A stretch of DNA of 64,000 bases from Mucilaginibacter defluvii (lineage in GTDB: Bacteria > Bacteroidota > Bacteroidia > Sphingobacteriales > Sphingobacteriaceae): the NCBI RefSeq assembly GCF_039543225.1, contig NZ_BAABJI010000002.1, positions 2,294,001-2,358,000 on the forward strand, read 5' to 3'. Every line of letters starts with the position of its first letter. Within the stretch, counting starts at the first letter, position 1. Below are positions 41,897-50,019 of the stretch, in pieces. The translations under genes were made by a program, and so were the position numbers. The notes beneath the pieces were generated by a model. The model did not search any database. It was not told the origin of the DNA and saw only the letters and a program-made list of their open reading frames with translations.

Positions 41897-42750
41897 ATGC
41901 GTAGCAACACTTTCCCCGAAAACCTGAGCCAGAACAAAATCCTCCCTATACGTGTTGTCTCTCCCGAGTTCGGGCGCCTGTCGCCGGAGTCAGCAGCCCA
42001 ATACAGTTCTGCCCAGCGGCTGCCTTACTATTTCTTTCTGTTTGTGCTGGAAGGAAGCAGCCAGGAAATTATTGATGGAGTAACGATAGCGGTAAGTAAA
42101 AATGAGCTACTATTTGCCTTGCCCCACCAGATCAGGCAACTGGCTTCAGCCGGTCATGACGCAAACTATTATAAGCTGGGTTTGACGATAAGTGCCTATC
42201 CCGGTTGCCGAAAAAGTTCCCCTTTTTGCTTAACCCCTTGAACCGGCAAAAAATAAGTTTTCAGCACGATGCAGCCCGAAGGCTTTTGAACGCATATAAA
42301 ACTTTACATGAGCTGCTGCGCACTGCTGATACTGATCCGGAACTGGTCCTGGCGTACCTGAACAGCCTGCTTACAGAAATTAATACCGCTTATTTTGCAT
42401 CGGAAAAAAAACGCACTCTGGAAGGACTCGATACATTTTTAGGTTTCAAGCTATTTGTGGACGAACATCTTACTGATCAGCCTGCCATAACGGAGATTGC
42501 AGCAAAGCTGGCCGTAAGCACAGATTGTTTGTACAGGGTCGTGAAACAGCAATCAGGCCTTTCACCTAAGGAATTTATTACGGACCGCCTGATTACCGAA
42601 GCCAGGCGCAGAATATATCATAACCAAACTACATCGGTAAAAGAACTGGCATTTGAGCTCGGCTTTAACGACCCGAGTTATTTTTCGCGTTTGTTTAAAA
42701 AAATAACCGGTAAAACGATAGCCGGCTTTTATCAGGATTTGTCCTTGTAA
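41897..42750 (+). pseudogene. AraC-family regulator split by a single-base frameshift
   Basis: The first frame (41897-42241) carries the cupin sensor (YYFFLFVLEGSSQEIIDGVT, ALPHQIRQLAS). The second carries the rest including both HTH motifs (IAAKLAVSTDCLYRVVKQQS, VKELAFELGFNDPSYFSRLF). Reading the second frame backwards gives GFDDKCLSRLPKKFPFLLNP joined to YYKLG in the first frame at the GGG run 42178-42180. One missing G there explains the break, giving a protein of about 284 residues. It is either a recent pseudogene or a homopolymer sequencing error. Confidence 0.8.
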
Positions 42751-42813
42751 AAGCGGTTTTTGTCCGAACCTTATCATCGCATTAGCCCCACCTTTGTCTA
42801 AAATAAATTAATT

Positions 42814-43641
42814 ATGGAAAGACAATTTGGTAAAATATTAGTAACTGGTGCAACCGGTCTGGTGGGTTCAAGGCTTTTGCCCCGCCTTGTTGAAGCAGGA
42901 TGTGAGTGTGCTGCATTGGTACGAGGCAAAAAAGTGGCTTCTGGAGTAACAGCTGTAGAGGGTAACCTGTTCGATCCTGCGTCCCTGGAAGCAGCGGTTA
43001 GAGATGTAAAGGCAGTCATTCACCTGGCAGCGGTGTTCCGTTCACCGGACACGGAACTGATCTGGAAAAGCAACCTGGAAGGTACGCGCAACCTGATTGA
43101 TGCTGTAAAGATTACTGCTCCGGATGCCCGCTTCATTTTTGCAAGCACCAGCCATGTATATGACAAAAGCAATCCGCATCCCGGCCGTGAGGATGATGCG
43201 CTCAATCCGCAGCACGCCTATCCGGCCAGTAAAGTGGCTGCGGAAAAGAAACTACGCGAAAGCGGGCTGAACTGGTCGGTTCTTCGCTTCCCGTTTGTTT
43301 ACGGGGATGGTGACGGCCACCTGGAAGAATTGCCGAAACATATAGTTGCTGCCAATTTTCATCCGGCTATGCGTATGAGCACCGTCCACCATCGTGATAT
43401 ATATACCGCTGTCAACCTGGCTTTGCAAGGCACCATGGATGGCCGGGTGGTCAATATCGCAGATGAGGCGCCAACGACCTTATACGAACTGTTACAGCTT
43501 ATTGGCCAGCCGATGGCCCCATCCGCCGAGCCGCTGACTAACCCGTGGTACCTGCATGCCGATGCATCGCTGGCCCGCAGTTTGGGCTTTCAGGCTTCAG
43601 TGCGGACCATCTATCAGGCGGCGCAGGAAAACCTGCTCTGA
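42814..43641 (+). CDS. NAD-dependent epimerase/dehydratase
   Basis: 275-residue extended SDR. It has LVTGATGLVGSRLLPRLVEA for the cofactor, AVIHLAAVFRS, FASTSHVYD with a Ser/Thr and YPASK as catalytic Tyr-Lys. It looks like a sugar-nucleotide epimerase or reductase; the short C-terminus gives no substrate hint. It follows the broken AraC gene and ends before a terminator at 43656-43680. Confidence 0.88.
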   Translation: MERQFGKILVTGATGLVGSRLLPRLVEAGCECAALVRGKKVASGVTAVEGNLFDPASLEAAVRDVKAVIHLAAVFRSPDTELIWKSNLEGTRNLIDAVKITAPDARFIFASTSHVYDKSNPHPGREDDALNPQHAYPASKVAAEKKLRESGLNWSVLRFPFVYGDGDGHLEELPKHIVAANFHPAMRMSTVHHRDIYTAVNLALQGTMDGRVVNIADEAPTTLYELLQLIGQPMAPSAEPLTNPWYLHADASLARSLGFQASVRTIYQAAQENLL

Positions 43642-43655
43642 AACTACAGGATAAC

Positions 43656-43680
43656 AGCCCCTTATATTGCAGGGGCTTTA
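43656..43680 (+). terminator. Rho-independent terminator after the epimerase gene
   Basis: AGCCCC (43656-43661) pairs with GGGGCT (43672-43677) around a 10-base loop, followed by TTTAT. It starts 15 bp after the epimerase stop and separates the AraC/reductase series from the Crp/Fnr unit. Confidence 0.7.
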
Positions 43681-43708
43681 TGCGTTTATTCTCCGATGCA
43701 CATCATTT

Positions 43709-43724
43709 TTTACCAAATGGTAAA
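43709..43724. promoter_or_regulatory. Putative Crp/Fnr operator, upstream copy
   Basis: TTTACCAAATGGTAAA is a perfect dyad (TTTACCA, 2-base spacer, TGGTAAA) located 33 bp before the start of the Crp/Fnr gene. The identical 16-mer recurs at 44336-44351 before the next gene. Two identical dyads around a Crp/Fnr gene suggest autoregulation. Confidence 0.65.
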
Positions 43725-43757
43725 TAACTGCTTTGCGCAGTACGCTATCTTTACCGG

Positions 43758-44327
43758 ATGGAAGACATGATCAATCTTATCCTGCAATTTGGTGACCTCA
43801 ACAAACAACAGATCGACTTTTTGCTGAGCAAGGTGAAAATGCTTGAACTCAAAAAAGACGATTACCTGTCCGAAGCCGGGAAGGTGCCCCGCTATGTGGC
43901 ATTTGTGCTGGAAGGCGTGTTCCGCTTTTGTTATTATAACAACAAAGGAGAAGAGATCACTAATTATTTTGTTGACGAAGGCAATTTCGTGGTTGATAAC
44001 GAGAAGTTCGAGTCACAGATCGTCGCATCCGAATATGTACAGGCGGTTACCAACTGCAAAGTGCTTGTTTTTAATAAAAAAGATTGGGACGATATATCCA
44101 ATACCATTGTGGGCTGGGATATGACGAAGGCCAACATGGTAAAAAAATGTCTGATGCTGGCTATGGAACGGCGCGGGTCCCTGGTGTCTGAAGATGCAAC
44201 CACGCGTTACCTTTCATTTATTGAGGCATTCCCCAACCTCACCAACCGCATTCCGCTTTCTTACGTGGCCTCCTACTTGGGGATTACCCAGCAATCGCTG
44301 AGCCGTATCCGAAAAAATATTCGTTGA
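43758..44327 (+). CDS. Crp/Fnr-family transcriptional regulator
   Basis: 189-residue regulator with an N-terminal cyclic-nucleotide-binding-type beta-roll (VPRYVAFVLEGVFRFCYYNN, GEEITNYFVDEGNFV) and a C-terminal HTH (IPLSYVASYLGITQQSLSRI). No cysteine cluster for an FeS sensor is seen. It is flanked by two identical dyads. It most likely controls itself and the SDR gene that follows 79 bp later. The effector is unknown. Confidence 0.9.
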   Translation: MEDMINLILQFGDLNKQQIDFLLSKVKMLELKKDDYLSEAGKVPRYVAFVLEGVFRFCYYNNKGEEITNYFVDEGNFVVDNEKFESQIVASEYVQAVTNCKVLVFNKKDWDDISNTIVGWDMTKANMVKKCLMLAMERRGSLVSEDATTRYLSFIEAFPNLTNRIPLSYVASYLGITQQSLSRIRKNIR

Positions 44328-44335
44328 GATTACTT

Positions 44336-44351
44336 TTTACCAAATGGTAAA
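44336..44351. promoter_or_regulatory. Putative Crp/Fnr operator, downstream copy
   Basis: Second exact copy of TTTACCAAATGGTAAA, starting 8 bp after the Crp/Fnr stop and ending 55 bp before the SDR start. That is the expected distance for an operator at or just upstream of a promoter. Confidence 0.65.
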
Positions 44352-44406
44352 AGTTATGTTGTAAGCATTCTCAACATTTGCTTATTCATTTAAACAATTT
44401 AAAAAG

Positions 44407-45267
44407 ATGAGCAAAAAGATCGTATTGATAACCGGAACTAACAGTGGTTTTGGATGGCTTACCGCCCATAGCGTAGCCGCCTTAGGGCACAAGGTGTACG
44501 CTACCATGCGCGATACAAATGGCCGCAATGCCGACAAAGCCGCGGCACTTGGAGTTGTGGAGAACGTAACCGTTTTGGACGTCACCCTGACCGACGACGA
44601 AAGCGTTAAGCAGGCTGTTGAAACTATTTTAGCTAAGGAAGGCACTATTGATGTGCTGGTTAACAATGCCGGCTACGGCATGACCGGTGTAGCGGAGAGC
44701 TTTACCATCGCTGATGTGCACACCACTTTTGATATCAATGTTTATGCTCCGTGGCGGTTGACAAAACAGGTGCTGCCCGCCATGCGCAAGCAGGCCGATG
44801 GACTGATCATTAACGTGTCCAGCGGCTTTGGGCGGGTATCGTTCCCCTTCGCTACTATTTATGCAGCTTCCAAATTTGCACTGGAAGGCATAAGTGAAGG
44901 CCTGCATTATGAGGTAAAGCGTTTAGGCATCGATGTGGCCATTGTGGAACCTGGTGCTTTTCCTACAGAAATGCAGCAAAAGAACAACCCCGCATCTGAC
45001 CAGGGGGTATTTGAGGGTTATGGCGCTATTGCAGAAATACCCAACAAAATGGTGGCTGCGCTGACCGCTGAAATGCAAGCTAAGAATCCCAGCCCGCAGC
45101 AGGTTGCCGACGCGATCGTTCAATTGATCGACACTGCTAAAGGCACGCGTCCGTTACGCACTGTGGTTGACCCCATAACCGGGCAATACATTGATGCCGC
45201 CAACCAGGCCATAACCGAACAATTTGCCAAAGGCTTGACAGTGTTTGGAATGGGTGAGCTGTTGTAA
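44407..45267 (+). CDS. SDR-family oxidoreductase, probable Crp/Fnr target
   Basis: 286-residue classical SDR. It has ITGTNSGFGWLTAHSVAALG for cofactor, NNAGYGMTG, a Ser in NVSSGFGRVSF and YAASKFALEGISEGL with the catalytic Tyr-Lys. The acidic D after strand 2 is replaced by MRDTN, so either NAD or NADP is possible. It is preceded by the Crp/Fnr dyad and followed by a terminator, so it forms a single-gene unit. It is the last intact gene before the right attachment-site copy. Confidence 0.9.
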   Translation: MSKKIVLITGTNSGFGWLTAHSVAALGHKVYATMRDTNGRNADKAAALGVVENVTVLDVTLTDDESVKQAVETILAKEGTIDVLVNNAGYGMTGVAESFTIADVHTTFDINVYAPWRLTKQVLPAMRKQADGLIINVSSGFGRVSFPFATIYAASKFALEGISEGLHYEVKRLGIDVAIVEPGAFPTEMQQKNNPASDQGVFEGYGAIAEIPNKMVAALTAEMQAKNPSPQQVADAIVQLIDTAKGTRPLRTVVDPITGQYIDAANQAITEQFAKGLTVFGMGELL

Positions 45268-45287
45268 GTCGAAGAGAGATTTATGCG

Positions 45288-45322
45288 AACGACAGTGGCG
45301 AACGCTACTGCCGTTTTTTTTT
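45288..45322 (+). terminator. Rho-independent terminator after the SDR gene
   Basis: A stem of about 13 bp with two imperfect pairs (AACGACAGTGGCG against CGCTACTGCCGTT) has almost no loop and is followed by nine T. It starts about 20 bp after the stop codon. The 470 bp after it, up to the tRNA fragment, hold no recognisable gene. Confidence 0.8.
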
Positions 45323-45798
45323 GGTTTGCACCAAGCCCTGTGTGATAAGGTTTACTCTAAAAACCCTTATTGCTTTAGCAAATGGTCGAATGTAAAGTTG
45401 GAAGAAAGCCAAAAGTATTATTCGCTGCTTCAGCTACTTAAACCCTATTAGTACCTTTTGGAAGTGTCCGATTTTTGGCAGCAAAAACAGCTTCCGCTTC
45501 GGCGATACCGATCTAATTGCTCCACCTTTACCTTTTGAAAACTGATGTAAGGGTGATATTAACTGAGATGGCGGAAGATGACCTAAGTAAATTACGTTTT
45601 GATCGCAGTTGATCCCCAGTGCACGCCAAGCAACCGGACCTTTCATTCGCGCTAAGCGAACGAAAAGTGAAAAGAATTTTAGTTAAATAATAGCAATAAA
45701 CATATATTTGATTAATGTCGTTAAGGCGTGTTACCCGGCCGACTACCTCTGATAACAAGGAGGTCGTATTGATTTGAAATTAAGTCATTTACATAAAC

Positions 45799-45823
45799 AG
45801 GTTCGAATCCTGTTGCTCCCACA
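45799..45823 (+). repeat. tRNA 3'-end direct repeat, right attachment-site copy
   Basis: This 25-bp stretch is identical to 20560-20584. No complete tRNA precedes it. With the left copy it bounds about 25.2 kb of accessory genes. The order tRNA fragment, terminator, integrase start is the same on both sides, as expected after two successive insertions in the same tRNA gene. Confidence 0.75.
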
Positions 45824-45824
45824 T

Positions 45825-45857
45825 AAAAGCCTTCAGAGTATCTCTGAAGGGCTTTTT
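45825..45857 (+). terminator. Terminator hairpin after the right tRNA fragment
   Basis: AAGCC and TTCAGAG pair with CTCTGAA and GGGCTT around a TAT loop, followed by TTTTTG. It is the same tRNA terminator design as at 20590-20621, with different bases in the stem, so the two copies have diverged outside the 25-bp core. Confidence 0.75.
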
Positions 45858-45954
45858 GTTTTAGTACCTATCTTAAAAGGTTTAGAAAAGCGCAACCCAT
45901 ATGTGATTTGTTTACACACTGTTTGCACAAACAGGCAGCCACAATACAAACATA

Positions 45955-46170
45955 ATGGTTACTTACAAAGTATTGCTTGATACCAGGCGAGTAAAATCCG
46001 ATGGCACTTACGCTGTTCAAATCATAATTACTTACAACCGCACAACAAGTACTGTTAACACTGGCGTATTTATTAAAGAAAAGTTTTGGAACAAGGAGCA
46101 GCTTAATGTTTCACCCTCTCATCCGAACGCTCAACTTTTAAACAGAAATGATTGCCTCCTTACTTTCTGA
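45955..46170 (+). pseudogene. Truncated tyrosine recombinase (integrase), second copy
   Basis: 71 codons read MVTYKVLLDTRRVKSDGTYA and then TGVFIKEKFWNKEQLNVSPS before going out of frame and stopping. It is the same arm-binding region as at 20721, with about 70 percent identity over the first 40 residues by eye, and extends further. The catalytic domain is missing. It starts 132 bp after the right tRNA fragment. Confidence 0.75.
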
Positions 46171-46716
46171 AGATAACCGATGGGTAAATGCTCAGCGGAT
46201 AGAAGTTTCAGGCGGCATGTTTTTATAACAGCACGCCTTACTATCGCAAATCAACACAAAGTTTAATTAAAAAAGATCCGTTTTAAGCCGGTAGAAGTAT
46301 TTAAAGGTTGATGATCAGTTAAAAACCGGCCATTTCAACTCCGCTAAATAAAACCAGATAAGTAATTGCATTTGATTACAAACATCAAAGATGACGTTTA
46401 CCGCATGCGTAAACTCATTGCAGGTACGTCGTCCGTCGTTTTATTCCGATTAAAAAAGAAGCGGGTTTTTTACCAAAAGTCTCTTAATAAGCACCGCGTT
46501 ATTAACACATGATTAACCAAGTTTTGAACCGATCTGACGAGGTTGAGCCAATCAACCGGACATTTATGCAATACCCGAGTTAATTAAGGATAAATAAATC
46601 CTGATTTTCTCTGCGAGGCGGATTACAATTGCTTTTGTATAAATTGGAGATATTGCCTTTCGGCAAGCACTTTGGTGCCCGAAGGTTTAAATGAAGAATG
46701 AAATCAGAAAGGCAAA
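46171..46716. other. Intergenic region, decayed sequence
   Basis: This 546-bp stretch after the integrase remnant has only short open frames. A plus-strand piece near 46387 reads IKDDVYRMRKLIAGTSSVVL, then stops, and may be gene debris, but no family is recognised. No strong hairpin or repeat was noted. Confidence 0.35.
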
Positions 46717-47586
46717 CTACCAGGCCTTTTTCATGGCAAAACGCCGCTTATACTGCATAGGCGTTTCGCCTTTAAGAACTTTAAATTTGCGGTTGAAATA
46801 CGAAATATTGTTAAAGCCGGACTCTACACTCACCCAAGAGATACCCGGATAGCTCTGGCTCTGCAATAACTTGCAGGCATACCCTATGCGCAGGTCGAGG
46901 ATAAATTCTGATAAGGTTTTCCGGGTAAACTTTTTAAAATACCGGCAAAACGCAGCCGGGGATAAATAAGCAATCGTTGCCACTTCGTCTAAAGAAATTT
47001 CCCGCTTAAAATTTTGCAATACATAATCATATACATTCCCCATTCTTGTGGATTCAGAGGAATTGATCTGATTAACAAAACCGGGACTGCTTAACAGTGT
47101 AATATCTGACGCTTGCGACAAAGCGTGTAATATGTTTAACAGGCCTATAATCTGGCCGGCCGGATCTTTATAAACAAGCTTTTGGATAATGACGCTCAGG
47201 TTTGCTATTGTTTCGTCGCCAAATACAATACCACGTGCTGAACGTGAAAATAAATCTTTTATACCTGCAAAGGTTGGCCTTTCAAAAAAACCGGGGCCAA
47301 GAAAATTTTCATGGAATTGAATAACTACCTGTTTCACGGCTTCCTTATCAGCGCTTAAGCCCTTGGTGTAAAATGTATGAGGCAGGTTGCTCCCAAACAT
47401 ACACAGGTCAACCGCTGAAAACTCGGTGATGCTATCGCCAACAATCCTTCGGCCGCTGCTCTCCATAATAAATATTATTTCATATTCGGGATGGTTATGA
47501 AACGGGAACTCATTATACGGGAATGATTCCTCTTTTATAACGATCAAGTTTTCGGCATTAACAATATTTTCCCGGAATACCCTCAT
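46717..47586 (-). CDS. AraC-family regulator, probably of the arabinan genes
   Basis: 289-residue regulator. The start is the ATG at 47584-47586 (MRVFRENIV); an in-frame TTG lies 9 bp upstream. It has a cupin domain with metal-type residues (FPFHNHPEYEIIFIMESSGR) and two C-terminal HTH motifs (DEVATIAYLSPAAFCRYFKK, WVSVESGFNNISYFNRKFKV). It is on the same strand as the GH127 and GH51 genes, 190 bp after the GH127 stop, with a terminator between. It probably responds to arabinose or an arabino-oligosaccharide. Confidence 0.87.
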   Translation of the reverse strand: MRVFRENIVNAENLIVIKEESFPYNEFPFHNHPEYEIIFIMESSGRRIVGDSITEFSAVDLCMFGSNLPHTFYTKGLSADKEAVKQVVIQFHENFLGPGFFERPTFAGIKDLFSRSARGIVFGDETIANLSVIIQKLVYKDPAGQIIGLLNILHALSQASDITLLSSPGFVNQINSSESTRMGNVYDYVLQNFKREISLDEVATIAYLSPAAFCRYFKKFTRKTLSEFILDLRIGYACKLLQSQSYPGISWVSVESGFNNISYFNRKFKVLKGETPMQYKRRFAMKKAW

Positions 47587-47695
47587 AACAGCCAAATATG
47601 AATAGCGTATTTAAAATTAAGAAATAAAGAAGTTATATCAAACCTGTCAGCTTTTGTCGCCTTTATCGCAAAAGGTACTTAATAATCAAAATGAA

Positions 47696-47728
47696 TTAAA
47701 AAGGCTGTCGCCGTAAAACTACAGCCTT
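47696..47728 (-). terminator. Rho-independent terminator after the GH127 gene
   Basis: Read on the minus strand, AAGGCTGT pairs with ACAGCCTT around a 12-base loop and is followed by a T-rich run. It starts about 50 bp after the GH127 stop and separates the enzyme genes from the AraC gene. Confidence 0.75.
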
Positions 47729-47776
47729 GCATGCCTATCAACTGCAAAGTAGTTTTCACTCACTTTGCCCTTCCGT

Positions 47777-49819
47777 TCAGTTTTTTTGCTGTAGCCAAAT
47801 TCTGTAGGGCGACCCCGGCTCCCTGTTACCCAATGCAAAAAATGGGATGGCAGTGAAATTAACGGGTTTCCCTTGCTTACCCGTTAGCTGCCCGCTAATT
47901 ACGTTAACACCGTTCAGGAGCGCGGGCTTATAAGTTAACGTTAACGGGATACCCGGATTTAATCTATAATCACCCAGATCAGGATTATCAATAGTTTCAA
48001 AGCCGTAAACTATCGGCCCCGAGGCTATTGACAACTTATTTTCTATGGTTTTAACTGCCTCATTAGGGCTAACCAGGCGAGGCGCCATTGGCAAGCTTAA
48101 TTCAACCACGTCGCCTTTTTTCCACTTGCGTGTTATCGTGGCATATCCGTCGGTTGTTGTTAGTGGTACAAGTGTACCATTAACTTTTAGCATTGGTTTT
48201 CCGTCTACATTTGAGTGGTACAGATCGTAAGCATTTTCTTTTTTTTCGGCCCATCCCGGGATGCGCACTTTAATAGCGAAGCTCTTGTTCCCTTGCGGGT
48301 TTATTTCCAGGCGAACATTTCCTTTCCAAGGATAACCGGTTGTTTGCTTGATCATCACCTGCTGGCCCTTAATTTTCAGATCAGCCTCGCTGCCTATAAA
48401 CAGATTGACGTAAAGCTGTTCTCCATCGTCGCCATAGATATACTGCGGTAATATGCCGATCATTTTTAAAATCATAGGCGGGCAGCAAGGGCAATCATGC
48501 CATGCCCAGCGCTTATTACCGTTGCCTATCAGCGGGTTTTCATAGAAAAAATGATCGCCCGAAAGCGAAACGCCCGAAAGAAAATTATTGTAAAGCACCC
48601 TTTCAAACTCATCAATGTATTTTCCATCGCCTTCCAGTTCATTCATCCGGGTACTAAAAAAACCGGCGCTTATAGCCGCACACGTTTCACCGTATGCAGA
48701 TTCAGGAAGATAGTAGTCAGGTCCAAACTTCTCATCATATGAAATGGCCCCTTCCCCCCCTGTAATAAACATCTTTTTTCCGGCCATGTTATCCCAAAAC
48801 CGGTTAGCTGTTTGTATATACCGCGGGTCCTTACTTTCAAGCGCAGCTGATGCCACGCCGGTTGCTAATAATGTTGCCCTTACGGCATGCCCTTCAATAG
48901 TTGGCTGATCAAATACCTGAACGCTATCCTGGTTGTAGGCACCCAAATTTTCTCTCTTATTGCTGCCGTCCGGGTCACTGTGAATACCGCGATTTTCAAT
49001 CCAGAACTTGGCCAGCCGGAAATATTCCTTCTCATCAACCTTAACAGACATTTTCTTTTTAAGTTCCGGTTTTTCCTTAAACAGCCAGTAAAGCTTGATC
49101 AGCGCCTCTTCCGGCCCACCATGACCGGGAATAATATTTTTCTTAGGGCTCGGACCCATCTCCTTCGCCATATAATTACTAAACCTTACCGCTACGTCAA
49201 GCAATTTGGTTTTACCGGTTGCCTTGTAGTAGTGCACAGCTGCTTCAACCAGCATTCCGGCATTGTACAGATCATGCTGCCACCTGTCATTCCCGCCGTT
49301 AGCGCCCCACCGCTTGTTTGTATAAGTAAGTGTGGTATAGGTATTCAGATACCCATCCGGGTCCGCATTCTGCGCAGCAGCTATGCGGTCAATATATCCG
49401 TCTATTTTCTTTTCCAACTCCGGATCCGGGTGCTCTGCAAGCAAATCTGCCGCTCCCCTGATCGTTTCGTAAACAAGCCCGTCATACCATGGCGGACCGT
49501 CATGAACGCCAATGTTTTTTTTTCCTTGAGCAACAAGGTCAAAATTCATAAACGCGTTACGCGTACGACCTAATTTCTTCTTTTCGGCAATAATATCCGG
49601 ACGGTCCGGCTCATAATGCCCTTCCAGTTTATCAAATACATCGTAAACCGTTACTTTTGTCCATACCTTTAACTTAGGGCTCCAAAAGCCGTCATCTATT
49701 TTTACCTGAGAAAATTCGAGCGGGTGTACAATTCGCTTTACCGGTTGTGCAAAAGAATTATAAGAAAATAAACTGGCAAAGCCAACAGACACGGCCAAAA
49801 GGCGGTTAAAAAAAGTCAT
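47777..49819 (-). CDS. GH127 beta-L-arabinofuranosidase-like enzyme
   Basis: 680-residue exported enzyme. The start chosen is the ATG at 49817-49819 because it gives a signal peptide (MTFFNRLLAVSVGFASLFSY, cleavage after SFAQ); an upstream start adds 15 residues. The body is an (alpha/alpha)6-type GH127/DUF1680 fold. The zinc and catalytic cluster is seen as YGETCAAIS (Glu, Cys) and HDCPCCPPM (two Cys). It removes beta-L-arabinofuranose from plant glycoprotein or pectin side chains. It pairs with a GH51 gene 200 bp upstream on the same strand. Confidence 0.87.
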   Translation of the reverse strand: MTFFNRLLAVSVGFASLFSYNSFAQPVKRIVHPLEFSQVKIDDGFWSPKLKVWTKVTVYDVFDKLEGHYEPDRPDIIAEKKKLGRTRNAFMNFDLVAQGKKNIGVHDGPPWYDGLVYETIRGAADLLAEHPDPELEKKIDGYIDRIAAAQNADPDGYLNTYTTLTYTNKRWGANGGNDRWQHDLYNAGMLVEAAVHYYKATGKTKLLDVAVRFSNYMAKEMGPSPKKNIIPGHGGPEEALIKLYWLFKEKPELKKKMSVKVDEKEYFRLAKFWIENRGIHSDPDGSNKRENLGAYNQDSVQVFDQPTIEGHAVRATLLATGVASAALESKDPRYIQTANRFWDNMAGKKMFITGGEGAISYDEKFGPDYYLPESAYGETCAAISAGFFSTRMNELEGDGKYIDEFERVLYNNFLSGVSLSGDHFFYENPLIGNGNKRWAWHDCPCCPPMILKMIGILPQYIYGDDGEQLYVNLFIGSEADLKIKGQQVMIKQTTGYPWKGNVRLEINPQGNKSFAIKVRIPGWAEKKENAYDLYHSNVDGKPMLKVNGTLVPLTTTDGYATITRKWKKGDVVELSLPMAPRLVSPNEAVKTIENKLSIASGPIVYGFETIDNPDLGDYRLNPGIPLTLTYKPALLNGVNVISGQLTGKQGKPVNFTAIPFFALGNREPGSPYRIWLQQKN

Positions 49820-50019
49820 AAGCTGATATTTCTTGAAATTTAGATGCAAGTAGCTGAACAACAACCGCCCGCAATACTTTTAATTGAAATTAAAATGTAG
49901 ATTGAAAACTGATACTATTTTTGCACCGTATTGCCTTTTTATTGTACTGGCTTGACATGTTTTATCAAATAAGGCTTTATTTTTATTCGCCGCACCAAAG
50001 CATTATTTTTATTTTACTA

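Noticed and set aside
45434..45646. 70-codon minus-strand frame between the SDR gene and the right attachment copy
   Set aside because: Composition looks non-natural, no family or start signal is recognised, and it lies in decayed sequence.
45720..45823. A complete tRNA gene with anticodon-like CTGATAAC
   Set aside because: The apparent anticodon stem does not pair properly and the distance to the T-arm is too long.
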